DNA from: Candidatus Curtissbacteria bacterium
GTDB lineage: Bacteria > Patescibacteria > Microgenomatia > Curtissbacterales > GWA2-41-24
Length of the DNA: 61,779 nt
Assembly (NCBI GenBank): GCA_030647775.1
Contig: JAUSJC010000004.1
Span: forward strand, 1 to 61,779
Reading direction: 5' to 3'
A model generated the notes under the pieces. The model was given only the letters and a program-made list of their open reading frames with translations. It did no database searches and was not told the origin of the DNA. Positions 38,764 through 48,070 of this stretch are shown here, piece by piece (the first letter of the stretch is position 1; each line of letters begins with the position of its first letter). The position numbers and the translations under genes were made by a program.

Positions 38764-39984
38764 GTGGAATCACACGAAATCCCAAAAATAGCGGGGCAGG
38801 AATTTACTTCTCGCCCTAACCCTGATTTCAAAACACAGACTTGCTTTATGACTCTTCGGGAGATAAATAAGCAAAAACCTGAAATTGCCCCCGATATGCA
38901 AACAATTTTAGAGGAGATCGAAAGGCAAAGCATCGATAATTTCGCTATTTACGAATCGAAAGAATTCCCTGGTGTTGCGTTTAGCTATACAAAACTTACT
39001 GTTACACCTGAAATAGTCAAAAAAATAGCAGGTGAAAATTACAGGCTTCCGGATAGTAACCCTCAAGACCAGAACCCCGAAAATAGGGTAATTTTCGAGT
39101 TCGGCGTTTTCACCCCACCTCCAAATGGTCATGCACTTAGCCTCCTCGACATGCCCATCGACCGCTTTATTCGAAACATTCCAAAAGTATTTCACACAAA
39201 GGAAGGCCATATACCACCAACAATTGACATTTACGCACTAGGAAGCCCAATAGGCTATGGTGGTACGGTCACACCAGAATATCTAGAAGCGCTAATTAAA
39301 AACGGACTTGAGGCAAACGGACGCATATATGGCGAGTTCATGAATGAAAAATTAAGAGATCTAGACCCAAAAAACACGCATGTTCTAGCCCAAGGAGCAT
39401 CTATGGGAGCTATTAATGCAGATCAGGCGGTACTACATTTACTGCCAGATTTTAAAGAACAAACCCAGGTTCTTCTCGACGTACCTGCAGGTCACCACAA
39501 CCCAAAACTCGTAAATCGATTAAAGGGTTTGCAAACCGCCGTCATGTTTGGAGCTGAAACGGGTACCAGAATGTTATTTGACCCAAAAATGAAAGGTCTG
39601 GGGAACCGGACAAAAAAATTATATCAATACTTGTCACAAGCAAAAAACATACCCGCCGACGGATCAGACCAAACGAGACTAAAATGGAGATGTCTTTACG
39701 AAACTGGTTTAAAACTTGTTAAAGGAAGTCCCCTGGAAGAATCCCAACGACACTTCATAAGAGCCGGCATTTATGACCCTCTTACAACCGGACCAAAGAG
39801 ATTTTTTGACACTTATAGGCGATGGAATAAGAACATAGTTTTTAAAGGAATTGGTCATTCTCTAGAGTTTCCAATAGCAACAACTCATTTCTGGTTCTAC
39901 ACACAAAGGTTCAATAGGTGGGAACGGATAATTAAAAATTGTAAGGGAATAAAGGAAACTAAAAAACTATTTCCTGAACTGTAG
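38764..39984 (+). CDS. Putative alpha/beta-hydrolase-like protein
   Basis: This 406-residue soluble protein has VLAQGASMGAINAD, which fits the nucleophile elbow GxSxG (GASMG). A possible acid lies in LLDVPAGHH and a possible histidine in GIGHSLEFP. The substrate is unknown. The start is GTG at 38764, 6 nt behind TAAAAT. The base composition is A/T-richer than in housekeeping genes nearby. The 3' end overlaps the convergent gene by 26 bp. Confidence 0.6.
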   Translation: MESHEIPKIAGQEFTSRPNPDFKTQTCFMTLREINKQKPEIAPDMQTILEEIERQSIDNFAIYESKEFPGVAFSYTKLTVTPEIVKKIAGENYRLPDSNPQDQNPENRVIFEFGVFTPPPNGHALSLLDMPIDRFIRNIPKVFHTKEGHIPPTIDIYALGSPIGYGGTVTPEYLEALIKNGLEANGRIYGEFMNEKLRDLDPKNTHVLAQGASMGAINADQAVLHLLPDFKEQTQVLLDVPAGHHNPKLVNRLKGLQTAVMFGAETGTRMLFDPKMKGLGNRTKKLYQYLSQAKNIPADGSDQTRLKWRCLYETGLKLVKGSPLEESQRHFIRAGIYDPLTTGPKRFFDTYRRWNKNIVFKGIGHSLEFPIATTHFWFYTQRFNRWERIIKNCKGIKETKKLFPEL

Positions 39985-40711
39985 ACTTAACCTTCACAAT
40001 CCCACTTTCAATTGTCTTTACACCCTTCTTCCCTACCTCCAAAGACTCTACCTTAGAAATCACCTTTCCCGGGACTGCTCTAATTTCTGTTGGCATGTTA
40101 AATCCAACCACAATGGCAAGTACTGCCAAAATCACAAATGACATAAGAGCAGGAACAACAATGTACCTTGAATTAGGAATAACCAGTTTGTTCAATACCC
40201 CCTTTTCGTTATCTACACGAGCCTCCTCAAACGTCCCTTCGGCAATCTCTCTTTGTACGCGCTCTAGTGCACCCAGAAGAATTGCCTGTGTCCTTACCTC
40301 AATGACTCTTCCAAAAAAGAAGTCCATAAACGTATTCTGACAAATCAATACTTTTATTTTTACCTTAGTTTTATCCCCAACAGAAGTAATGTTAATGTTT
40401 TGAATTATCTCTCCTCCAAATGGCAAATTAATCTCTTGCTTAACCTCTTTGTTTGGTACAATTTTAACAATTTTGTGCTTAACCTTTATAGGAAAATATA
40501 AGATGGTTGAAATATCCCACCAGGAGCTTCCAACTTCAAAGCTGCCGGGGGCTTTTACAAAGTGCACATATTTAAAATATCTCGGATAATTTGAAACATT
40601 TGAGGCAATTTGCCAAAGTCTTATCCTACTAGCCTCAAGGTCTATGACCAGTTGCACTCTTCTTAATTTTATTAGCATGCATTTTTGAAGAATCGCCACC
40701 CAATAAACCAT
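39959..40711 (-). CDS. SRPBCC-like domain with C-terminal membrane anchor module
   Basis: The 250-residue protein has an N-terminal SRPBCC/polyketide-cyclase-like domain (LEASRIRLWQIASNVSNYPR). It then has a membrane helix (about 179-200) and a tail of about 50 residues. The helix and tail (VPAL.., KVISKV, GVKTIESGIVKVKSTVQE) resemble the end of the neighbouring glycosyltransferase, so both probably share a membrane-attachment module. Confidence 0.65.
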   Translation of the reverse strand: MVYWVAILQKCMLIKLRRVQLVIDLEASRIRLWQIASNVSNYPRYFKYVHFVKAPGSFEVGSSWWDISTILYFPIKVKHKIVKIVPNKEVKQEINLPFGGEIIQNINITSVGDKTKVKIKVLICQNTFMDFFFGRVIEVRTQAILLGALERVQREIAEGTFEEARVDNEKGVLNKLVIPNSRYIVVPALMSFVILAVLAIVVGFNMPTEIRAVPGKVISKVESLEVGKKGVKTIESGIVKVKSTVQEIVF

Positions 40712-40779
40712 TTTCTCTGCGTTTTGCGATTACTCCTCTATATATATCTAAAATCTCGGGGGAAGAATATCAATCCGGA

Positions 40780-42204
40780 CTAAAAGCTGGCTATATTCTC
40801 CTTAACAGTTGTTTCTACCCTACTAACTCCGTTTTTAATCGTGCTTACACTTCTTGTTGCCAAGACTTTTGGATTAATCTTCGCAATTATCTTTGCCGAC
40901 TCGGCATGGATTGTTGTCGGTCCGCCAAAAGCGTAAGCAACAACCATAATCATAACCAGCCCTACCGTCACCAGAGCCGGCACCAAAAACTTATTTGCCT
41001 CTTGGTAACTACCGGCAACTTTTTCTTCTCTTGTACGGTTTGCTACTAATTTTTTATAAAACGATTCATATAACAAACTTACTTTTCCCAAATCATGACT
41101 CTTTGCCATCATCAAACTCTCCCGCGTCATTCTTGCCCTTAATTTATTATCAGAAAATACTTTAATTATCTTATGGCTCAAATCAGAAATATCCCCACTT
41201 TTAAATAAATATCCATTCTTTCCGTTTTTAACCAGCATCGGCAAAGCAACCGCATTGGCAACAATTACGGGCAACCCCGACGCCATTGCCTCCAACGTAG
41301 CAATACTTTGAAGTTCAGCATCTCCAGGCATCACAAACGCATCAGCTGCCTTATACACTTCAGGCAAATCCTTGTCACTAACGTAACCGCTAAATGTCAC
41401 TTTATCCCCTAAATTAAGCTCCCTGACCATTGCGCCAAGCTTTTTCCTAAGTATTCCCTTCCCAACCACAAGAAGCTGAATATCCACTTTTTTGGCAACT
41501 GCCGGCAAAGCCTTAAACAACAAATCAATTCTTTTTTCCTCGTCAAGCCTGCCGACAAAAATCAATACTTTTTTATTCGCAAGTCTATATTTCTTCCTCA
41601 TTTTGCCTCCATCAATTTTCCCGCTAAACCTCTCCAGATTTATGCCGTTTGAAAGCGGTATTACTTCTTTTTTAAAACCAACTTTTTTAAGTACGTCTAC
41701 TGCAATAGTGGTTGGGGTTGTCACCAAATCCAAGTTTTCGTAAACAGCAAACATCTTACTCCACATAAATATACGCACACGGTCGACCAAAAACCCTGGA
41801 ATAGGAAAATAATGGATTAAGTTATCAGGCATAAAGTGATTAGTACCCATAATTGGTAAATCGCGCTCCTTGGCAACTTCAAATACAGCCTTGCCGATTA
41901 TGAAATGGTGATGAATATGCACAACATCCGGCTCAATATTATTGAAATGTTTTCTAACAACCCTCTTTAAAACAGGCAACACAGGCAATCTAAAATCCGG
42001 ATATAGGGGGATCGGAATTGTGGGTACACCGTGTACGATTGCTCCATTGTCTTGCACGTAACTTTCCCCGCCAATGCTTACTCCCGGTGCAAGTATATGA
42101 ACTTCATGTCCCTGCCCAACTAGCTTTCCTGAAAGATGATAAAGAAGAGTCGTTGTACCGTTACTTGCCGGAAAATATGTGTCTGTTGCAAATAAAATCT
42201 TCAT
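40780..42204 (-). CDS. Glycosyltransferase family 4 with C-terminal membrane anchor
   Basis: This 474-residue protein has an N-terminal fold MKILFATDTYFPASNGTTTL, the donor-site text FVGRLDEEKRID and EAMASGLPVIV. It resembles diacylglycerol glucosyl- or mannosyltransferases. After about residue 400 it gains a membrane helix and the tail described for the adjacent SRPBCC protein. The start is ATG, 6 nt behind TATAAT. Confidence 0.88.
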   Translation of the reverse strand: MKILFATDTYFPASNGTTTLLYHLSGKLVGQGHEVHILAPGVSIGGESYVQDNGAIVHGVPTIPIPLYPDFRLPVLPVLKRVVRKHFNNIEPDVVHIHHHFIIGKAVFEVAKERDLPIMGTNHFMPDNLIHYFPIPGFLVDRVRIFMWSKMFAVYENLDLVTTPTTIAVDVLKKVGFKKEVIPLSNGINLERFSGKIDGGKMRKKYRLANKKVLIFVGRLDEEKRIDLLFKALPAVAKKVDIQLLVVGKGILRKKLGAMVRELNLGDKVTFSGYVSDKDLPEVYKAADAFVMPGDAELQSIATLEAMASGLPVIVANAVALPMLVKNGKNGYLFKSGDISDLSHKIIKVFSDNKLRARMTRESLMMAKSHDLGKVSLLYESFYKKLVANRTREEKVAGSYQEANKFLVPALVTVGLVMIMVVAYAFGGPTTIHAESAKIIAKINPKVLATRSVSTIKNGVSRVETTVKENIASF

Positions 42205-42210
42205 CGCCGC

Positions 42211-42216
42211 ATTATA
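42211..42216 (-). promoter_or_regulatory. -10 box of the GT4 gene
   Basis: TATAAT ends 6 nt before the ATG at 42204. Confidence 0.6.
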
Positions 42217-42234
42217 ACATCAAGTAAAGGATCC

Positions 42235-42840
42235 TTAACCCTCCTTCAAAAACTTTTTGAAAACGCGCTTGTTAATAAACCGGTACCCAAAGAAAACTAC
42301 CACGACCACCGGTACAACTACCGCAACAGCCAGTGTCGTGTTATTTAAATACTTATTAATAACCAGATAAGCACCTCCGAAATAAAAACCGACTAAAAGC
42401 CACAGAAGTGATTTTGGCGCCGTTGGTACAAAAACGTAAAATATGTATTTTTTAAACGGTACTTTCGCCGCTCCTGCCGCCACAAGGCTTACCATCTCCA
42501 AACCAATCGCCAATTTACCGAAAAACAAGGTTTTCCCCGGATGTTTTTCAAAATGCTTTTCTAATCTTTCAAAACGACTCATTGTAAAACCAAACCTGTG
42601 CACTATATCCTCTAAACGTTTGTGCCTACTTACCCTCCCCAGCAGGTAAAAAAAACTGTCTCCAATAAAATCCCCCAGCAGTGCCAATAAGTAAACAAAA
42701 AATGGATTTAAAACTCCCAAAGAAACCAAAAAACCTCCAATAATCGTGACAATTGGTCCCTCAACTGTCGCCAGCGGCAAAAAAACCCAATATTTATACT
42801 GCTCAATCAAAACGGGTAAATTCCCAATGGCAATCGGCAT
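42235..42840 (-). CDS. DedA family membrane protein
   Basis: The 201-residue protein has DedA/SNARE-associated motifs (EGPIVTIIGGFLVSLG, GDFIGDSFFYLLGR, FGKLAIGLEMVSLVAAGAAK). The family includes flippases of polyprenyl phosphate and phospholipids. It is probably monocistronic with a leaderless ATG (TATAAT, 7 nt). Confidence 0.88.
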   Translation of the reverse strand: MPIAIGNLPVLIEQYKYWVFLPLATVEGPIVTIIGGFLVSLGVLNPFFVYLLALLGDFIGDSFFYLLGRVSRHKRLEDIVHRFGFTMSRFERLEKHFEKHPGKTLFFGKLAIGLEMVSLVAAGAAKVPFKKYIFYVFVPTAPKSLLWLLVGFYFGGAYLVINKYLNNTTLAVAVVVPVVVVVFFGYRFINKRVFKKFLKEG

Positions 42841-42847
42841 GTACCCA

Positions 42848-42853
42848 ATTATA
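42848..42853 (-). promoter_or_regulatory. -10 box of the dedA gene
   Basis: TATAAT ends 7 nt before the ATG at 42840. Confidence 0.6.
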
Positions 42854-42884
42854 CATAAATGAAATTAGCAGTTGGCAAAACGTA

Positions 42885-43367
42885 TTAAACGTGCCGGTCA
42901 GCCACATGCGAAGCACCCCAGGAAGCGGGCTTGGTAGCCACTTTAAAACCGTTAGCCCGAATCATTCCCACAATCTCCGAAATCATTTCTCTTGTCGGCC
43001 CGTTTGGCCCCACATCCACATGAATTTCCAAATTTAAATCGAAAAGTCCCAAGTTGCCAAAATCGGCAACCAGCTTTTCGGCAAGCGTTAGGGAAATTAA
43101 AGCCTCCTGCCAAATTCTTGCCCTAAGCGAATGGAGATTCTCAATCGTTTGCCTTGCCCAGAAATAAACGCCTCCCCGACCCTTCTTGTGGACGATAAGG
43201 GCGCAGACGAAGTCTGCCGTTCCATTCTGCGCCTCCGAATCGGTACCAATTATTACCTCGTAAGAACCTCCGGTATCGGCACCCATAAAAGCAATCATTT
43301 TGGCAAGACTCTCGTCCCACGAAAGCCTCCCGTATGTAGGGCTATTAAAATACTCCGGACTAACCAT
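42885..43367 (-). CDS. YkuK/DUF458 RNase H-like protein
   Basis: This 160-residue protein matches the DUF458 pattern: MVSPEYFNSPTYGRLSWDE, VIIGTDSEAQ, EIHVDVGPNGPTREMI and the end KPASWGASHVADRH. The acidic residues suggest an RNase H-like fold. The substrate is unknown. TAAAAT lies 11 nt before the ATG. Confidence 0.82.
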   Translation of the reverse strand: MVSPEYFNSPTYGRLSWDESLAKMIAFMGADTGGSYEVIIGTDSEAQNGTADFVCALIVHKKGRGGVYFWARQTIENLHSLRARIWQEALISLTLAEKLVADFGNLGLFDLNLEIHVDVGPNGPTREMISEIVGMIRANGFKVATKPASWGASHVADRHV

Positions 43368-43410
43368 ATTTAAAGCAAATTTTACCCCTCCACCGTCTCT
43401 AAATCAAACT

Positions 43411-43567
43411 GGGTGCAACAAAGTTGGCAATCAAAAACATGACGAAGCCGGCTTTTGTAAAAACAACGAGCTACCAAAATGATTACAGCCGGCGGAGGCA
43501 TGAGCGAGGCGAACATTACTAACTAACAAAAGTGAATGTCGGCCGAGCGTTTTTTGATGACAATTTG
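43411..43567. repeat. Large hairpin element J, copy 2
   Basis: GGGTGCAACAAAGTTGGCAA at the left pairs imperfectly with TTGTTACCCC at the right, and ATCAAAAAC with TTTTTTGAT. It shares blocks with 13117-13300. No coding sequence is seen. Confidence 0.75.
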
Positions 43568-43582
43568 TTACCCCTAGCTCCC

Positions 43583-43616
43583 CAAAAAAAAGATCCCATG
43601 CGCATGGGACCTTTTT
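43583..43616. terminator. Bidirectional terminator
   Basis: AGATCCCATG and CATGGGACCT form the stem, with long A and T runs on both sides. Confidence 0.8.
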
Positions 43617-43727
43617 AATACTGGCCAGTACCTTAACTGAAAGGGCTATGACCCTGAATAAATCGGGGTCTACATCCATCGTTGCAAAGAGTATAAGAGC
43701 ATGTCAAGGATGTAAAAAAGTGTCCAA

Positions 43728-43885
43728 TCGGGCCGAAGGTCCTGAGTATAGCCGAAGGGCCGAAGGTCCTGAGTTTAGCCGAAGGGCCGAAGGTCTCCTC
43801 AAGTCTGAGCGACCTCGGAGTCAAAGACCTGAGTGTAATCGAAGGTCGCAGACCCTGAACGAGTTCTGCTTGCAGAACGAGTCGA
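43728..43885. repeat. Tandem CCGAAGGTCCTGAG repeats
   Basis: GGGCCGAAGGTCCTGAGT and TAGCCGAAGGGCCGAAGG recur about three times, then diverged GACCTGAGTGTAATCGAAGG and a CAGAACGAGTCGAAGGG end. The stretch 43617-43922 holds no gene that I can support. Confidence 0.8.
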
Positions 43886-43910
43886 AGGGTTTCCTCAGTT
43901 TTGTATTTGA

Positions 43911-43916
43911 TACAAT
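43911..43916 (+). promoter_or_regulatory. -10 box of 43923
   Basis: TACAAT ends 6 nt before the ATG. Confidence 0.55.
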
Positions 43917-43922
43917 GTTAAT

Positions 43923-44183
43923 ATGCTCAAACCTGTTGCCCTGGCCAGTGCTTTCGCCACCGCTACCGTAATTATTTACACTGCTTTTTATGTCCTTCAA
44001 ATATTCGCCCCTCCATTTTTCAAACTAATGTTAAATAGCCAATTTTTAGGCGCCGACCTGGCAGCATCGGTCCCCCCGCCCAGCTTAACCGGTTTCTTGG
44101 GGGTGCAAATTGCCGTCGGGCTGCTCGCCTGGGTCTTTGGCTACCTGCTTGGAAGAATCTATAACCGGCTATCCAGTAAATAA
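43923..44183 (+). CDS. Two-segment membrane protein
   Basis: This 86-residue protein has membrane segments at about 5-28 and 57-80 and a short loop with LNSQFLGADLAA. It resembles small DUF5676-type membrane proteins, but I am not certain. The start is leaderless (TACAAT, 6 nt). Confidence 0.6.
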   Translation: MLKPVALASAFATATVIIYTAFYVLQIFAPPFFKLMLNSQFLGADLAASVPPPSLTGFLGVQIAVGLLAWVFGYLLGRIYNRLSSK

Positions 44184-44195
44184 TCTTCTTCTTTT

Positions 44196-45650
44196 CTAAT
44201 CGTAAAATTTTGGACGTTTTATCTTCCACCATTCGGTCATCGTTTTATAAACATTTTCTGTCGATTCATTAAGCCACGCGGAGCTGTCTCCTGTCACATC
44301 CGCTTCCCCGATCTCACTCCAGGTGATCGACCTATCAACAAGCTGACAAACTCCAATCTTTACCCCATCCATGCCGTTTCTACCATCAAAATACATTGAA
44401 TATGAAAGCGGATGCGAAACCAATGCCCCATTGTAAATACAGCCGTAGATATCAAATTTGCCAGTTGGATACTTAGCGTAAATTTCTTTTTTCAAAGAAT
44501 TTATCTGCAAAAGAGTAATACCGCGAGCTTTGAAGTTGTCAATCGTTTGCCTGGCTGTAAAAAACAAAACCGCCGCCAAAAGCACCAAACCAAGTACTTT
44601 TTTGAATCTGTAAACTTCTGCCAAAACCCAAGCCGAAAGGACAATCACCGCCGGATGCGAAAAATGGCTGTAGTAAAAAAATCTTTCACCGCGATAGTAG
44701 CGAAACATCAAAACCGATAGCGCAAAGGCACCGGCCACCAAGAAGAAGTTCTGGTATTTCTTCCATGATTTCAGCTTCAAAAGCGCCAAAACCGATAAAG
44801 AAATAATCAACAAGCCCCCGATAAATTTACTGCCGCCGACTACAGAAGCCCAAGTCTGCGGCCAATAAACCCCGGCATACGTCAGCCATCGGTTAGGCAC
44901 ATAAATACGGTATTGGGCAATCGTCACATAATCGTAAATCCTTCTTGTTTCAAACCACTCAAATCTCAAATCAAAATATAAAAACGGCAGAAGCGGAATA
45001 AAAAACCCAAGAGCCATCGCTGCCAAATTACCAATTTTTGGCCTCGAAGTTACAACCGCCACAAAACATACCGGTAGCAGCAAAACCATTTGGAAATGAA
45101 TCGTGATAGCCATCGAAACAACAAAACCCAAGAAAAAAGCAAAAATGGCGCGTTTCGTTTCAAAAAACCTCACAAGAAGTAAATACGCCAAAAGCGCCAA
45201 GAAAGGATCGGCCGCAGCATTCCAAACCGAAAACGAATTATCTACCTGGGCAGTGGAAACAGCCGCCAAAAGCGCTGCAAAAAAACCCACTCTCCTCCCC
45301 CCAATCTTATTTCCCAGTTGGTAGATAAGATAAACAAAAAGTAGTGAAACCAAAGACATCAAATACCACGGTGTCAAAAGTCCAAACGGGAAAATGTAAA
45401 AAATTTCCAAAATCCAAAGCCACCATGGCCCCGTAAAAAAAGGCGCTTGCGCGAATGGCCCAATCTGCGGAATTAAATGGTTATCAAAAGCATACTTGGC
45501 GGCTTGTACAAAAAGGGCATGATCCGAATAAATATAGACTCTATTAAAGTAGTTGTAGAACCTAAAAAAAATAGCCAGAACAAAAATAAAGGCAAAAGTT
45601 AGATAAAAGACAGGATCTTTAACAAACTGCCTTGAAAGTTTTTTAAACAT
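44196..45650 (-). CDS. Glycosyltransferase family 39-like membrane protein
   Basis: The protein (484 residues from ATG 45650) has about ten membrane segments. It has the early acidic motif YIYSDHALFVQAAKYAFDN typical of GT-C enzymes (PMT/ArnT), which use polyprenyl-linked sugars. The ATG at 45674 overlaps the -10 box TACAAT, so the second Met (45650), preceded by AGGAA, is preferred. Confidence 0.8.
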   Translation of the reverse strand: MFKKLSRQFVKDPVFYLTFAFIFVLAIFFRFYNYFNRVYIYSDHALFVQAAKYAFDNHLIPQIGPFAQAPFFTGPWWLWILEIFYIFPFGLLTPWYLMSLVSLLFVYLIYQLGNKIGGRRVGFFAALLAAVSTAQVDNSFSVWNAAADPFLALLAYLLLVRFFETKRAIFAFFLGFVVSMAITIHFQMVLLLPVCFVAVVTSRPKIGNLAAMALGFFIPLLPFLYFDLRFEWFETRRIYDYVTIAQYRIYVPNRWLTYAGVYWPQTWASVVGGSKFIGGLLIISLSVLALLKLKSWKKYQNFFLVAGAFALSVLMFRYYRGERFFYYSHFSHPAVIVLSAWVLAEVYRFKKVLGLVLLAAVLFFTARQTIDNFKARGITLLQINSLKKEIYAKYPTGKFDIYGCIYNGALVSHPLSYSMYFDGRNGMDGVKIGVCQLVDRSITWSEIGEADVTGDSSAWLNESTENVYKTMTEWWKIKRPKFYD

Positions 45651-45734
45651 GGCTAATTTCCTAGATTGTAGCATACAACTTTCTTCTGCTAGAATCCCAT
45701 TACGCCCATAAGTTGGCTCTTTATATGCCGACTT

Positions 45735-45787
45735 ATATCAGAGGAGCGCCACGTTCAGTTCACATGAATGAGGCGACCTGCTGATAT
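45735..45787. repeat. ATATCAG element, copy B
   Basis: The ends match copies A and C. The core is TTCAGTTCACATGAAT. It lies between the divergent genes at 44196-45650 and 45845-46513. Confidence 0.85.
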
Positions 45788-45844
45788 TTTAATGGGTTTG
45801 TTTTTTACATAAACGTTAAGTTTTCATGAGCAAAACGAATCTAA

Positions 45845-46513
45845 ATGCAAAAAAAGATCTCAAAAGTTAAAATTTCGGGCCAGAAACTAAAAGACATCTG
45901 GGCGCAAGTTCCGCCTGATTATTACGACCGCGGTAATCTGCTTCAAAAACTTTGGCATAACCACAAGCTAAACCAAGTCATAAAACTCCTGCCAAAACAA
46001 AAAGGCAATCACCGACTTAAAGTTCTCGATATCGGTTGCAACAGTGCACTTTTAACCAATGAAGTCTCCAAAGTGTTAAAAAAAGGCAAAATCACCGGCC
46101 TGGATAGCTACAAAGGCGCGATTGATTTCGCCCGCTCAAAATATCCCCATATTAACTTCGTCGTCGCCGATGCCCACAAATTACCTTTCAATAAAAATAG
46201 CCTTGATCTTGTTATCTGTACCGAGACACTGGAACACGTCGTCGACCCCAAAAAAGCTTTGGAGGAAATGGTCCGAATTCTTAAAAAAGATGCCCGCGCC
46301 ATTATTTCTATGGATTCCGGAAGCCCCCTCTTCCATATTATCTGGCACGTTTGGACCAAAGGCCACGGCAAAGTTTGGCAAAATGCCCATCTCCACGAGT
46401 TTAACGCCAAACTCTTGGAACAGTTAATTCGTGATTCCGGTTTCAAAATCCAAAAGAAAATTAAATCCCACCTGGGAATGGCCATTACCTTCCTGGTTGT
46501 TCCCAAAAAATAG
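45845..46513 (+). CDS. SAM-dependent methyltransferase
   Basis: This 222-residue class I methyltransferase has motif I LDIGCNSALLTNEV, DSYKGAIDFARSK, ADAHKLPF and motif IV LVICTETLEHVVDP. The target is unknown. The neighbourhood (GT39) hints at envelope work. It converges with the Crp/Fnr regulator, one base apart. Confidence 0.85.
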   Translation: MQKKISKVKISGQKLKDIWAQVPPDYYDRGNLLQKLWHNHKLNQVIKLLPKQKGNHRLKVLDIGCNSALLTNEVSKVLKKGKITGLDSYKGAIDFARSKYPHINFVVADAHKLPFNKNSLDLVICTETLEHVVDPKKALEEMVRILKKDARAIISMDSGSPLFHIIWHVWTKGHGKVWQNAHLHEFNAKLLEQLIRDSGFKIQKKIKSHLGMAITFLVVPKK

Positions 46514-46514
46514 A

Positions 46515-47174
46515 TTAGGCAGCGATATCAAGCATCGATTGCCGCCTAAGCCCCCTCGAATTCAAAATTGTTACCAGTCGCCCGCGGTATCCAATAAGAC
46601 CGCTCTTCTCCAGCTTCTTCATCTCAATGCTGGCCGTTTCCCTCGTCAAACCAACCAAAGAAGCAATGTCGCTATGCGTTAAAGGCACCTCGATAGTTAC
46701 TTTCCCGCCTTCCCGCCTGCCAAAACGTTCGGCACAAATTAAAAGTATTGAGGCTACTTTATTGTTAGCGTTGCCAAAAACTAAATACTCCATTCGCCGC
46801 ATCAGTCCCAAAAGTCGCACAAGCATCCTCCGGGTTAAATCCATCAAGATTTCTGGTTTGTCTCTTACAAATTCTAGAAATTGATCTCTGGGCACCCGCC
46901 AAAGCTCCGCAACGGTCATAGCCTCAACAAAATAACTAACTGGTTCGTCACCAATGGCCCATGACACCGGAAAAATATCTCCAGGCTTAAAAATAATCAA
47001 GGTTAATTCCTCCCCGTTTTTAGAGAAAGAGTAAACTCTCACATAACCGCTTTTGAGATAAAAAATACCGAGCGGCGGATCTCCGGCTCTCAAAATTATT
47101 TCCCCGCGTTTGAAGTTACGGGCTTTGTATCTGCCGAAAAAAGAATCGATTTTGTGAAGTAATGGATCCTTCAC
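46515..47174 (-). CDS. Crp/Fnr-family transcription regulator
   Basis: This 219-residue protein has an N-terminal cyclic-nucleotide-like beta-roll (GEIILRAGDPPLGIFYLKSG) and a C-terminal winged helix (LTHSDIASLVGLTRETASIE). No Fnr-type N-terminal cysteine cluster is seen. The start is GTG, 6 nt behind TACAAT. Its targets are not visible. Confidence 0.88.
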   Translation of the reverse strand: MKDPLLHKIDSFFGRYKARNFKRGEIILRAGDPPLGIFYLKSGYVRVYSFSKNGEELTLIIFKPGDIFPVSWAIGDEPVSYFVEAMTVAELWRVPRDQFLEFVRDKPEILMDLTRRMLVRLLGLMRRMEYLVFGNANNKVASILLICAERFGRREGGKVTIEVPLTHSDIASLVGLTRETASIEMKKLEKSGLIGYRGRLVTILNSRGLRRQSMLDIAA

Positions 47175-47570
47175 GGCGCCATTGTACCATAGCCGCAGTA
47201 ATCTATCTCACAAAAAATTAGTAATCTTTCTAACTGAACCGGTTGTTATACCCGGAATACTTCACTTTTAGATTTATCGAAAATAAGCTCTCTTATTTGC
47301 ATCTATCAAAAAGTATTTTGGGTACATAATCGGTTAACGAGAGTTGCCCGCTCGCATCGATACGCGAAGCGTTTCGGGCGGACAAACTCGAGTTAAACGA
47401 GTATATTTAGCGTATTATAGTTAGCCCGGATATTTCCAACCGGCCAAAACTTGTAACAAATCTTGCAAATTGAAAGTAATGTTTTTAACTGAAAAATTCT
47501 TAAAGACGGAATAGAATTACATCAAAGATTGCCTCCATCTTGCAAAAGTAAGCTATAAAGGAGGTGAAAA
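47175..47570. other. Gene-free stretch upstream of 47571
   Basis: It contains the Crp/Fnr -10 box (47181-47186), an AATAAGCTCTCTTATT hairpin (about 47283-47298), a GC hairpin around TACGCGAAGCGT, ACTCGAGTTAAACGAGT near 47390, and a Shine-Dalgarno GGAGGTG before 47571. No protein gene is supported. The long leader could be regulatory. Confidence 0.5.
47181..47186 (-). promoter_or_regulatory. -10 box of the Crp/Fnr gene
   Basis: TACAAT ends 6 nt before the GTG start at 47174. Confidence 0.55.
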
Positions 47571-48020
47571 ATGAAATATCTGGCACAAAGTGATATCTGG
47601 AAACTCGAGCAGGCTATCGGTAATAACCAGACAATAAAAACCCGCGTCAAATCGCGGGAACTGGCACGTTTCAGGCAATTGTTCCCCCTGACAGTCTTTC
47701 CCGACAAAATTGTCATCGAGGAACACCGGGTCATCTGGATCCAAAACAATGGCCCTTGGATGGATCAGGTCATAACGATTATGGCCACCGATATCGCTTG
47801 CGTTAACGCAGCAACCGGCCCGCTTTTCGGACAGGTTCATGTTAAAAGCCTGACAGGAGGACCGGAAATATTTGTGGATAGGCTCTTAAAACACGATGTC
47901 TATAAAATCCGTGGCCTTATAGAAGGCATAGTTCTGGGATCCCGCGGTGGTTTAGAAATAGACGATGAATGCCTGGAAATTGAAAGAGAGGCTCTCCTGA
48001 CGGCCGGTGAAGTCAACTGA
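47571..48020 (+). CDS. PH-like domain protein (hypothetical)
   Basis: The 149-residue soluble protein has a region (VIEEHRVIWIQNN, then ITIMATDIACVNAAT, GQVHVKSLTGG, FVDRLLKHDVYKIRGLIEGI) like bacterial PH domains (bPH). The Shine-Dalgarno is strong (AAAGGAGGTG). It has a long leader, unlike its leaderless neighbours. The role is unknown. Confidence 0.65.
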   Translation: MKYLAQSDIWKLEQAIGNNQTIKTRVKSRELARFRQLFPLTVFPDKIVIEEHRVIWIQNNGPWMDQVITIMATDIACVNAATGPLFGQVHVKSLTGGPEIFVDRLLKHDVYKIRGLIEGIVLGSRGGLEIDDECLEIEREALLTAGEVN

Positions 48021-48070
48021 CCTGTCAAAAATTGACTTTCAAACGCACTACCCTTTGGTGCGGACGCCAG

